Shown here: positions 13,191 through 24,301 of the stretch, piece by piece | Layout of the letters: every line of letters starts with the position of its first letter | Position numbering within the stretch: the first letter of the stretch is position 1 | From: Acanthochlamys bracteata | Lineage: Eukaryota; Streptophyta; Magnoliopsida; Pandanales; Velloziaceae | Assembly (NCBI GenBank): GCA_019914995.1 | Contig: CM034130.1 | Location: 3,348,001 to 3,412,000 of the forward strand | DNA: 64,000 bases | Direction: 5' to 3' | Translations under genes and position numbers: made by a program | The notes under the pieces: generated by a model | Seen by the model: only the letters and a program-made list of their open reading frames with translations | Database searches by the model: none | Told to the model about the DNA's origin: nothing

Positions 13191-14002
13191 CATAGTTGTC
13201 AGAACCGGACCGGACATCGATCCGAAAAACTGTTCGGATCACGGTTCTCGAATTGATCCATCGAGTCAACCGGTCCAACCGTCGGGTCAATAATATTAAA
13301 GTATTTTTAACTAATAATAACAATAACCGTAGTAAGAAATTTACTGACAATGACACTACCAATAATAATAACAACAGCAATCATAGCAAAAAATTAGAGT
13401 ACTTTTACTATTATATTACTATCAACAACAACAGCAATAATAATCACAGCGAAAATTAAAATATTGTCAATATAGCATTGCCACTACCAACAACAATAAT
13501 AACAACTAAAATTTATAATGAGAAATATTTAAATAAATTAGGAGATTAGAAAAAGATAAGGCCATAAAATAGATAAATCATAAAAGAGATATAACTAACT
13601 TTTTTAGGTATACATATTTGAGTCTAAATATTTTATAATATAAAAATTTAAAAATCACTAATAAGACATAATAAGACATAATCAATTATATCTTTGTATT
13701 ATCACATCCAAATGCAAAATCTAAACTAAAAATCATTTTTTAATATAGAGTTATTAACAATTATTTTTGCATTAAATATATTATCAATTTAAAAATTTTT
13801 AATTAATCTTTTTAAAATTCTTTTAACCTGGTTGATCCGGACGGGCGGGTCAATCGGGTTAAAGCGGATCAAATCGGATCAAAACGGATCGAAATAGATC
13901 GATTGAATAAACGGTCATTTTTACAAATTCGGACCGATTTACCGTCCGGATCGATGATTTCTGGGTCAACTCAGACGGGTCGGTCCGGATCTCACAACTA
14001 TG
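13191..14002. mobile_element. Non-autonomous hAT element, 812 bp
   Basis: Terminal inverted repeats catagttgtcagaaccggac (left) and, inverted, catagttgtgagatccggac (right). Flanked by 8-bp duplications tataaaag (13183-13190) and cataaaag (14003-14010), 7 of 8 matching; 8 bp is the hAT hallmark. The interior is (AAT/AAC)-rich filler without transposase. The last ~170 bp closely match the transposase end of the 5.1-kb element at 15403-20527, so this is an internal-deletion derivative of that family. A sister copy lies at 30052-30830. Confidence 0.85.
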
Positions 14003-14010
14003 CATAAAAG

Positions 14011-15394
14011 ACTGAACTTATTTTCAACAATTATTTCTTCAAGAACTCATTTTTAAATACTTAGTTTGGTAACTCAATTTCAAGCCTAACTAAATATGTC
14101 CTAAATGTTAGCAAATAATTAAGTTGGAATAGCCTGTAATCTGTGAAGCTACTCATGTACTAATTTGCTCATGATTGATGGAGATTTTCTACAATTATTG
14201 ATTATACACAAATTACATAAAACTAGACCAGTATTTATCTCTTACCTTAAGAACAAAAACTTAAGCTAATTTATAACTTCTAAAAGTTACATGCAAAATA
14301 TGCTGCAGGGTTCTAGAAAAGCAGTTTCGAAACTTAAGCTAATTTATCCCTTGATCAACTGCGATTAAGTAGGTCTTTGAAGCGCCCATAGCGTATGTAG
14401 TCAATTTAACAAAACCTAAATAAATCACATACACTTACCAGAATTTCGGGTCATTTCGAATTTAAATAAAGAGTTTTTTTAAAAAAAAAGTTTATTCAGA
14501 AGCTTTCTTAATGACGAATTTTTTAACTTTAAAATATAGTAAAAAATTTATATATAATAAATATTTTATGACATGTAATTATATGTTTAGTGTGTGTTTA
14601 TTTTAAAATAAATTTAATTTTTTGAAAAAGAAATATAAAAAAATTAAAATTGAAAACTAAAAATATTTAATAAAATAAAATTTATATTTATTTTATATAT
14701 ATTTTGTGTATATATTAAAAATCAAGTCGGCAGCAAACCGAACCATCATATAATTATCTAGGTGGATAGAAAGGCGTCAATGTTAAAATTGAATAGTTTT
14801 CTTTCAACAATTTCATCCCAATTAGTGCTTATTAAGTTTAAAGAAAGTAACTTTAAAATAATTTTTTTAGTAAAAATTTTACTTTCCAATGATTTCGAAT
14901 AATTTACTCATAACTACTTAATAACTCAACTTACAAAAAGGTTTACTTTAAAAAATTTTATCATGTCCTTATATTTACGCAAAATTTTAATTAGTTATCA
15001 AAGTGCTATTTAATGGACCCCAAATAAAGTCTTTTCTTTTTTGGTTGGTTAGACTTAGAGGATAGTGCTCATATACTACAGAAAGACAAAACACTAATAA
15101 TTAGTTAAAACCTAGGGAGATATTTTTGCTACTATTTTAAAATTTTATTATTTCAAATAAGTTTATCCTATTTATCTAGTTATTTTTATATTTATATAAA
15201 CAAAAATTATTATTAGTTTATTTTTAAAAATAAGTTTTATTTTTTATCTAAATAATAATAAAATATATAATAATATGATTTATAAATAATAATTTTATTT
15301 TTTCAATCTTATAAAAATTTATTAAAATTATAAATTTTTTATCGAAAATGACAGAAAAGTATCTCCATCGTAAAATCGACGTCTTACTGTATGA
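14011..15394. other. AT-rich intergenic DNA, no gene
   Basis: No coding signal. Several short AT-rich repeats, with nothing I can assign to a family beyond the repeat flank noted at 12740-13182. Confidence 0.4.
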
Positions 15395-16854
15395 GTGAAT
15401 AGCAAAATTGTAAAAACCGGACCGGATGTTGACCCAAAATATCATCCGGGTCAACGGGTCACGGTTTGACCCGGCGGGTCAACAGTTAACCCGTCGGGTC
15501 AAACAGTACCTGATCCTGCTGAGTAATGACTACGCCATTGAGGCAACTCTAGTCTGTCCAAACTCCAAAGAACAGCACAGATAGCATTATTTAGCACACA
15601 GCAAAAACTCTTTATCAAAAGACAAACACATCAACATCTAGTTTTCAAATTTCAACTTAACTATGAATGTTACATAAACTTAGGAACTTCTAGACTTCTA
15701 GCTTCAACATAATACAGTTCATACCAACTGTAAACCAAAAAATTCATCATTTCATTATTAACATCCAAACAGCATTAACCTCTCAATTCCTAAGTTTCTA
15801 ACAACATTCAGAACTTTGCAGTTTTGCTGAGAGATATAAATTATTCTTCAAAGCTTCAGCTGTGCATGAGGGTAAAGAAAACACCTTCAATTCAAGGCTT
15901 CAACTCTATCAGGCAGTCAGCAATCCCCTACTACTACCTGTGCAATGTTATAACACACATGTAAGAAACATTAATCAGTCATCAAGACAGCAAACTATAG
16001 TAATCTAGTTTGTAGAGGAAAAATTAATTATGTTATAACATGCAGGAAACAAAAGAATGAAGGATTTGTTTCACTTCTGTCTGTAAAGAAAATCAATTCT
16101 TTTTTGTTGCCAACAATTCAATGCCATAGTAGTGGTCAGAAAATCAATTCAATGCCTCTAGTCTCTACACTTGACTCTTTATGTGCTCTAAATAACTAAA
16201 TATTATGCTCCCAAATCCACTTTGACAGCAAGCTAGTAAGAAAAAAAATCTATAATAAGCCAGTAAGACATACTAGCCAGTAACAAAAAGTTCAAACAAA
16301 CCAGCAAACCAGCAAGCTATACTGACAAGCAAGAAAAAAAATACACAACAAGTGAACAAACCAGTAAGCCACTGCTCAGCAAAAAGAAAAACTCTATGAT
16401 GGCAATAAGAAAAAATTCCACATACAACTATAAAAGACTGCTATGCTGCTATGCCAGATCAAAAAAATCTTAGAAACCTTATGCTGACAGCAAGAAAAAA
16501 AACATAAAATTGCATGTCAAGCTTTGACGGTACATATCACACACAGAAGACAGAAACAGAACTTATGTTTCTATAAAATCACTCACTCTAATCTGTACAC
16601 TTAACTGAGTTAAGTCTTTAAGTGTTGTAAATAACTAAATATTATGCTCCCAAATCCACTTTGGCAGCAAGCAAGTAAGAAAAAAAACCTATAATAAGCC
16701 AGTAAATCATACTGGCCAGAAACAAAAAAAAGTAAACAAATCAACAAACCAGTAAGCCATACTGCCAAGCAAAGAAAAAAAAACACAACAAATTAGTAAG
16801 CAACTGCCTAGGAAGAAAAAAACCTATGCTGGCAGCAAGAAAAAAAATTTTAAT

Positions 16855-17240
16855 TTGCCAAACTGGTGCTTATACTGCACAAAAAAAATTCAGAAAGCCC
16901 TAACTTATGCTGGCAGCAAGAAAAAAAATCACAACAAACCACTAAGCCACTGCCCAGCAAGAAAAAAAATCCCTGTTTGCCAACTGGTGCTTATACTGCA
17001 CAAAAAAAATCCAGAAAGCCCTAACTTATGCTGACAGCAAGAAAAAAAAATCACAACAAACCACTAAGCCACTGCCCAGCAAGAAAAAAACCCTGTGCTG
17101 GCAGCAAGAAAAAAAATTCTACTTTGCCAAACTGGTGCTTATAATACATAAAAAAAATCCAGAAAGCCCTAACCTATGCTGGCAGTAAGAAAAAAAATCC
17201 AAAACAAACCACTAAGCCACTGCCCAGTAAAAAAAATTTC
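16855..17240. repeat. Tandem repeats of about 120-145 bp inside copy A
   Basis: At least three successive units begin with 'ttgcca(a)actggtgcttat', continue through 'agaaagccctaac' and end with 'aaaccactaagccactgccc' followed by 'agcaagaaaaaaa'. Looser relatives of the same unit extend upstream to about 16200, with 'ctcccaaatccactttg.cagcaag' repeated at about 16208 and 16648. Confidence 0.85.
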
Positions 17241-17303
17241 CAACAAATATGCCAGCAAACTAGTTAATCAATAGCAAACAGAATACAGAACAAAACTTAA
17301 CTC

Positions 17304-19892
17304 CTAGAAAATAGAAATAATATCAAACAGAATTATCTTACATCCATGAGGCAGTCCCTCTTCATTATCTTCTTCATCTTCATCATCCACATCAAGATCA
17401 TCAAGGTTCAGTTCAATATCTACAAAATAATTACATTTCAAAAGTTAGATTCTTAAATTCACAATGTAACATTATTAATGAAAATAAAATGAAAAACAAC
17501 TACCATCAGTGTGTTTCTCTTGAATTGACCATTCTTTCAATTGTTTGTAAAAAGCTTCTAACTCTTCATTCGTTAAAAGTGGAGGTTCTTCCATAGTTGT
17601 CCAATCAACATTGTCACCAAATTCTTCAACATCTATAAGGTTATAGTTTCGACCCTTCAAATAATTCCTAATTTGCATTCACGATTCATTAAAAAAACAT
17701 TTGAAAATATGAAGTTATAAACAATAAAAATTAACAATAAAATATATAGAATAAATATTACCTCTGTCTCAATCTTAAGTTACAATAAACATACACAAAA
17801 TTGTTAAGCCGTTGATGCTCCAATCTATTTCTTTTTTTGGAGTGAATATGCTCAAATATGCTCCAGTTTCTCTCACAACCTGAGGAACTGCATATTTGGC
17901 TTAACACACGAATAGCCAAATTTTGGAGATGCTTAGCACTGTTTTCATATAATAACCACCGTTCATTTACAAGAATATAAAAGTTTTAGAAAACCAAAAT
18001 AATATACAAATCAAGTAACCATACAATTAATAATTAAGACTACCTGGAGCCATTCGTTGACGATTAGCTATGGCAAAAATACGTCCAAAGTCTCCTTCGG
18101 AATTTCTAAAGAGCTTTAACTCACTAGTCAACTTACTGATTAACTCAAAATCTCAATGAGCATACTTTTCTATAACATCTAGAATCTCCGAAGTAGTGGA
18201 ACAATTTTTGTCATAGGCAGAGCTATCATATTGATACTGAGGATTGAGCCAATAACTAGCTGCATATAAAGCCCTACCTAACTGATGATCCCACCTATTA
18301 CTAATAATATTCAAATATGGTGCAACTCTTTCCTTATTTCTCTTGAATCTGTTCAATATTTCAGCTTTGGCATTATGAATAGTCTTATACAAATACCCTA
18401 TGCAAGGCCTATCATCACTATCAACAATGCGAAGAACACGAACTAAAGGAGCAGTTAGTTTCACAATAATTACACATTCTGTCCAAAAATGAAGGAGTTA
18501 GAACATCATCAACAAATTTCTTTCCTTTACTCTTCCTAGCATACGCAGAAGTTATCCATTCTTTAGATGTAACCATAGCTCTCAAACTATCTTTATGAGT
18601 CAATATACTTTGCAAAGCAACAAAATTCGTAGCAAAGCGAGTCGGTGCTGGCCTAAGTATTTTTCTCCCACATGTAAACTTTCTCATCAAATGTAAAGGA
18701 AAGCAGTGGTTGTAAATATATTTTGTAATCCTAGATGCATGAGTCACCAAGTTGCTAACTTCATCTAACTTGCCAAAATCATGAAATATCAAATTAATAC
18801 AATGTGCAGCACAAGGAGACCAAAATAAATCTTTAAACTCTTGCTCTAATAGTCTACCAACAGCAACATAGTTAGATGCATTATCAATAACAAACTGAAT
18901 CACATTTTCAGCACCAATATATAGGACAACTTCTCTAAACAGCTTGTATAATATCTCAGCAGTTTTTGAGGCATCAGATGCATTTACAGATTTGAGAAAG
19001 ATAATAACTTTCGGACAATAAACTAAAAAGTTGATAATAGTTCTTCTATTTTGATCTGACCATCCATCAGCCATGATAGTGCATCCCGTCTTCTTCCATT
19101 CATCACGATAACTCTCAACATAGAGCCTCGTCTTCTCAACATTTTTTTCAACAAAAAAATTTTAAAAGTGTGATAACGGGGAGCTTTGTAACCTGCACTC
19201 ATACTGGCAATAGCATCTACGATAGGTTGAAAATACATAGAGTTAACGGCATTAAAAGATATGCATGCATCAATCATCCATTTCGATATGGCTATCGCAC
19301 ATCTTTCCATAGCCTCTTTATTTTGCATTACACTTTTCAAAATGGGTTGTGCATTGGGAGTGGTTCTCGGCATAAAATAAGAATGTGTAGGGATTACCTC
19401 TTTTCCTTTTGCGTGCATTTCTCTTCTTAAATGACCCTCTCCAGTTTCTGTTGATGTGCCTTGATCTCGTAGCACATCTCCACCATCGCTGAATGTGTTA
19501 TAAGCCTGCTCCTCATATTCCTTGTGGCGTTCGCTAAATGGATTTTGTTCGTCGAGCATTTCTTGATGTCTTCTCTTTTTGGAAGCGAAGTCATCAATGT
19601 GTAACTTCATCTGATAGCGAACATCAGCAGGAACATTCTTGCAAGCGCCAACATCCCCTTTAACTCCGGATAAATGTTGTTTGAATCGGTTAATGCCACC
19701 TCCAGCAAATGCTCTTGAACAATAGCTACATATCAATTGTTTTTTCTTCTTATCACTACTGCCAATTTCACCCAGTCTACAATGATTCCAGGCAGGATGG
19801 CTTTGTCCTCTTGAAGAAGAAGTTTGAGTTGCTGGAATTGTTGAAGACTGTGTGGCAGATTCTGAAGATGGATTAGAACCAACACCAGACAT
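17304..19892 (-). pseudogene. BED-finger hAT transposase, frameshifted (copy A)
   Basis: Starting at 19892, the frame has a Ser/Thr-rich leader, then a BED-type zinc finger (CSYC followed by HLSGVKGDVGAC), a central linker, a DUF659-type catalytic region with MADGWSDQN (first acidic residue) and VIDNASNYVAVG (second), the hAT signature SPCAAHCINL, and the C-terminal dimerisation region at about 17990-17765 (GCERNWSIFEHIHSKKRN then LNNFVYVYCNLRLR). Further pieces at 17678-17475 (VEEFGDNVDW) and 17420-17343, an Asp/Glu-rich stretch, complete the tail. At least two frameshifts interrupt it: near 19150, in runs of A/T, and near 18480. The frame otherwise stays recognisable from end to end, so inactivation looks fairly recent. 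The product would have cut and pasted elements with matching ends. Confidence 0.9.
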
Positions 19893-20535
19893 TGTATAGC
19901 AATTAGCAAAGAGCTAAAATTGCTAACAGATGAACGTATGTAGTGTGCGGACGGACAGTGTGCAGAGCGGGTAGAGAGACGAATTGGTAGTGGTGAAAGC
20001 AGACAGCCTAAAGCAGGAAACGTAGCCAGAGAGTGGAGAGCCGGAGCACAGGGGAGAGTGTTGGACAGCAACAAGCAGAGGCGGAGAGCAGAGGCAGAGT
20101 AGAGAGCCGAGAGTATAATAGAGAGCCGGAAAGGGGAGCTCGTCGGAGAGCGGTAGCGAATTTGTCGGAGATAGGAGAGAGAAGAGAATGAAGTAGATTT
20201 AGGAATTAGGATCGAGCGGCTGCAGCCTGCAGCTCGACTCGATATAAGTACGTATTAAGATTAGGAATAAGATTAGAGTTATTAACTTATTATTTAGATT
20301 AGATTATTAGACTAATTACTTGATTAGTTAGATTTTTTTTGAAATTTTTTTTTAAATATCGGAACGGTTCAATCGGACGGACGGGTTGAACGGTTCCGAA
20401 CGAATCATAACGGGTCAGAGCGGATCAGCTATATGAACGGTATGTTTGCAAATTCGAACCGATTTGCCGTCCGGATCGACGGTTCACGGATCGATCCGAA
20501 CGGATCGGTCCGGATCTGCCAACTATGATGAATAG

Positions 20536-22372
20536 TCTTAGGTGCCGCCGGCAAACTCTTTTCCTTTGAAATTATTAACTAACTAATTGATCCGCAAAAA
20601 TTGAACTTACGAAAAAAAATTTATACCGTATTGATTACTATATTTCCTGTAGGTTCTCTCGTACGCGGCACGGTATCTTTTTTTTTTTTTTTTTTTTTTT
20701 TTTTTGATGCATGGATATATATGTGCACTTTTATTTTAAATAAAAAGATTAACTTTATACATGTGGCTTTAATCAAGACATTGATTCGATATCATATTAT
20801 ATTATTTGATCTAAAAATTTAAAATTATTAAAAAGTTATTATTAATTTAATTATATTATATTTCGACACTGATCAGTTTTTAATAATATAATAAAAATAG
20901 AAATAGAAGCATATTATTTTTTATAGGCATATCAGTTTTATTCCACTAATAAAATATATTTTTTATTTTTAGATATAAAAAAATATGAGTTAAAATATGT
21001 TGATAAAATTTTAAATTCAATTGAATCACAGAATCAATTTACTAAAATTTTGATCAACATTATAAAAATAAAACAATATACATTTTTAATTTTTTAATTT
21101 GAACATGACAAAAAAAAATTTTTTCTTTTTTTTGGTAAAGCTTTCTGCTACATGCTCTCAATACTTCTTTTCTTTTCCACAAAATACATATTTAAAAATG
21201 CTTATTGAAAATAAATTTTTCTTAAAAAAATATTTGAATTTAAAAAAATAAGTCCTACTTTTTTATTTAAAAATAATAATAATACATAATAATAAAGTTT
21301 CACTATAAAATTATTTTATATAATTTTATATTTAAAAACATTTATAAAATATTTTTAAAATTTTATTACAATATAAAATAAAATATTATAATGAAAAAAA
21401 ACCTCTCCAAACATTCACACATAAAGAACGTGTCTATCAAGTCTTTTGATTCACTTTTTAAAATTTTTTTTTATTATCAACTAACTTAAAAATAAAATAA
21501 ATACAGAAACTAAATTTAATTTTTTCATAAAATATTTTACTTTGAATCTAATTTTAAAATTAAAAATTTTATTTGTAAATTCACTTTTCAATACAAAGTA
21601 AATATAAAACTAAGGTAGCACGATGAACACTGCAGGTTATAAATCTATAAACATGAACATGAATGGTCTTCAAATAATAAAAGGATAAGGCACGTTTGAA
21701 ACATTATCAGGTGAATCTAATTGTCGAACCGGACCAGCTAGCCTGTTCCCTTGCACAAAAATTTAATTAGCGAGATTTACAAGGATGAACGAAGAATAAG
21801 TTTTGACTAAGCTTTAAAATAGATCGTTTTAAATAAATTTATTATATTTTTAAAATAAAATTAATAATATTTATAATTTTTTAAAATTTAAAAATAATAA
21901 ATTATAATTATAAACTTTTTAATATGTACATTATTATTTTTAAGTCACAAATTAATTTATATTTTCAAAACTTTAAAATACTATTTAATTTAAAAAAAAT
22001 TATTTTATAAATATTTTAAAGTGACTTTTTTTTGACTTGTCTCATACTAAACTCTCAGAAGTGAACTTTACGAAGTGAATTAAACTAAATAAAATGAACT
22101 CAAAATTATTTAACACGAGAGCACATACACGTAATAAAAGTTCAATTAAAATATTTATTAATTTATTGTTGTTAATATAATAAATATTAATTTTTACTAT
22201 TTTTCGTAATCAGTTTTACAGTACTCACCGATTAACCCTTTCAATAGTATTTCCATCGCTCGCATGCAAATAAACACATTGGAAAAAGTTTCTGCATTAA
22301 ATCATTAAAAGAGAACTAACGAAATCAGTATAAAGAAATAATTTTTCACCGCTACCACGGCTTCCTTTTTAC
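20536..22372. other. AT-rich intergenic DNA, no gene
   Basis: Contains a long T run (about 20670-20705) and several AT-rich repeat-like stretches. No coding region or RNA gene recognised. Confidence 0.4.
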
Positions 22373-22607
22373 GGGACGTTTGAAAATATTTATAAAATAA
22401 ATTTTTTTTAAAATAAAAAATATTTTTATTTTTTAAAAATGAGTTTTATTTTTTTATTTTAAAAAAATAAAAATATACAATAAAATCTTATTATATAAAT
22501 TTTTTTATAATTTCTAAAATTTTAATAAGCTTTTATATCTCATAAATATATATTAAAAAATAAAATTAAAAATTAAAAATTACTTATCTCTGCAATGCCA
22601 AACGGCC
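22373..22607. mobile_element. Possible AT-rich MITE, 235 bp
   Basis: Left end gggacgtttgaaaata and right end, inverted, ggccgtttggcattg are similar. Flanking triplets are tac and tat, so a 3-bp target duplication is only weakly supported. The interior is almost entirely A/T. Tourist-like (PIF/Harbinger) is the best guess. Confidence 0.35.
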
Positions 22608-23444
22608 TATATAGTCTTTATGATGCTATGTTCAAAATTTTAAATTTTACATTTTACAATTCACACAAACATATTTGAGATCTCGTTTCTCACCAAATAC
22701 AAATCATGCGTGCAAGTAATTTGCATAAATTCGAAATTCGTACAAATAAAGTTAACTTTTTAAAAATAATAAATTCTTTTATTATTAAATCAGCGTTGCT
22801 TTTTAGTTAATTTTTTTGAGTTCCGTATGAATGAAGACATATACATTATCATCAATCTTGTCATGTGATCGCCGCTTTCCTCGAACATCTCTCGCAAATT
22901 GACTGCTTCCAAGCAAATCATTCATGGCAAATGTGATAACTACTTCTGGTATCGGCCATGAAACTTACTTCCCACCACCGCTTTGTTACATCCCTCCAAA
23001 CGTTACGTTGGTTTATTATAGGGCAAAAATAATCCACTTTATTTTGATATAGATTATTTAATTTATTTAATTTATTACGGGACAGATATTTCATATCAGT
23101 TCAATTTATATATATGAAAAAAAATGCTACATTAGAAGACATATGTTATAAAAAAAATTTAGTCCGACATTATTTATCAATAGTATTAAAATGATATTCA
23201 TAAAAATTTGGGCTCACTTTTTTTATTGCAAATTGATTTAAAAAAAATTCTAAGTTCGTCATATTTTTACTAAATTTTATTTTTTTTATCAAACTTACTT
23301 TTATTTTGATAGAATTCACTTTTATTTTGATGAAGTTGGTCCACTGTTGCGTCCAAGTTTGGGTGTTAAAATTATCAGACTTAAATGGCGAACCAAATAA
23401 ACTTCAGTAACTTTTACAAAAAACCAACATAATGTTTTTTAGTG
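22608..23444. other. Intergenic DNA, no gene
   Basis: Nothing recognised on either strand. Confidence 0.4.
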
Positions 23445-23452
23445 CGTATAGC

Positions 23453-24293
23453 TAGTGGTGGCAATTTGGATTGATCGGTGGATCTCAGATAGATCTATTT
23501 AATAACCGAATTAAATTTGTTCAACCCTAATCTAATTCATAAATTTATACGGATCAAAATTATCAATCATAATCCAACCTATTAATAATCGGATCAAACG
23601 GATCGATCTATTTAATAATTAAAATATTTATATTTTTAAGTTTCGAAAAATTTATAATATCAGTTGTAATAAAAATACACGATAGTTTAGTGACAAAATA
23701 TAGTGAATATCCGTCAAAATATTTTTTTTTTAGTATCTTCATCGGTTTAAAATATTCAAAAAATTTTATTTTTATTTTTTGAAAATATGTGGTGATAGCT
23801 AAAATTTTATAATTATAAATACATACTAATAATTTCGATAGAATTGATAAATATAACTATCTAACAAATTTGATAAAAATTTTTATAGAAAATCTAAATT
23901 CGCCATTACAGAAACAGCTATATAGTAATATTTTCGATAATATTATAATTTTAAAAACATATTACACTATTTTGCTAAAATATGAAAATAATAATTAATT
24001 ATAAATACCATATAATTTAATAATTTATAAATTGCTATTATTAATTATTTTTATTACTAATATTCTAATAAACGAAAAGGAAAAATTAAATATTATTTTT
24101 TCAAGAGATGTCAATTCGAATTGGTGGGTCAATTTCGGTTTAATCCGAATCGATCCATTTAATAACCGGATCAAATTTGTTCAATCTTAATCCAATCATA
24201 TATTTATAAGGTTTAAATTTTTTAACCCTAATTCTAATTAAATGGATCGATTTTGGATTGCGTTTTCGAATCGGGTCATATATTACATCCCTA
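23453..24293. mobile_element. hAT-type non-autonomous element, 841 bp
   Basis: Begins tagtggtggcaatttgg; its right end, inverted, is tagggatgtaatatatgac. Flanks are cgtatagc (23445-23452) and cctatagc (24294-24301), 7 of 8 matching. No open transposase frame. The first ~130 bp recur as a diverged direct repeat at about 24108-24240, so two left-end-like segments lie within one pair of target duplications. Confidence 0.75.
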
Positions 24294-24301
24294 CCTATAG
24301 C

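Larger units (their letters stand above)
15403..20527 (-). mobile_element. hAT transposon copy A, 5.1 kb
   Basis: Flanked by gtgaatag (15395-15402) and atgaatag (20528-20535), 7 of 8 matching. The right end, inverted, is catagttggcagatccggac; the left end caaaattgtaaaaaccggac is more diverged. It contains a damaged BED-finger/hAT transposase on the minus strand, long tandem repeats rich in 'caagaaaaaaaa' (about 16200-17240) in the part downstream of that gene, and family-specific ends shared with the elements at 13191-14002 and 30052-30830. Element size, 8-bp target duplication and transposase class all agree with hAT. Confidence 0.9.

Noticed and set aside
13129-13459. Asn-rich and Leu-rich frames around 13.2-13.4 kb
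   Set aside because: They are translations of the (AAT/AAC)n filler of the hAT derivative.
19733-20074. 113-codon minus-strand frame overlapping the start of the hAT transposase
   Set aside because: Different frame from the conserved BED finger; composition typical of a leader region, no family features.
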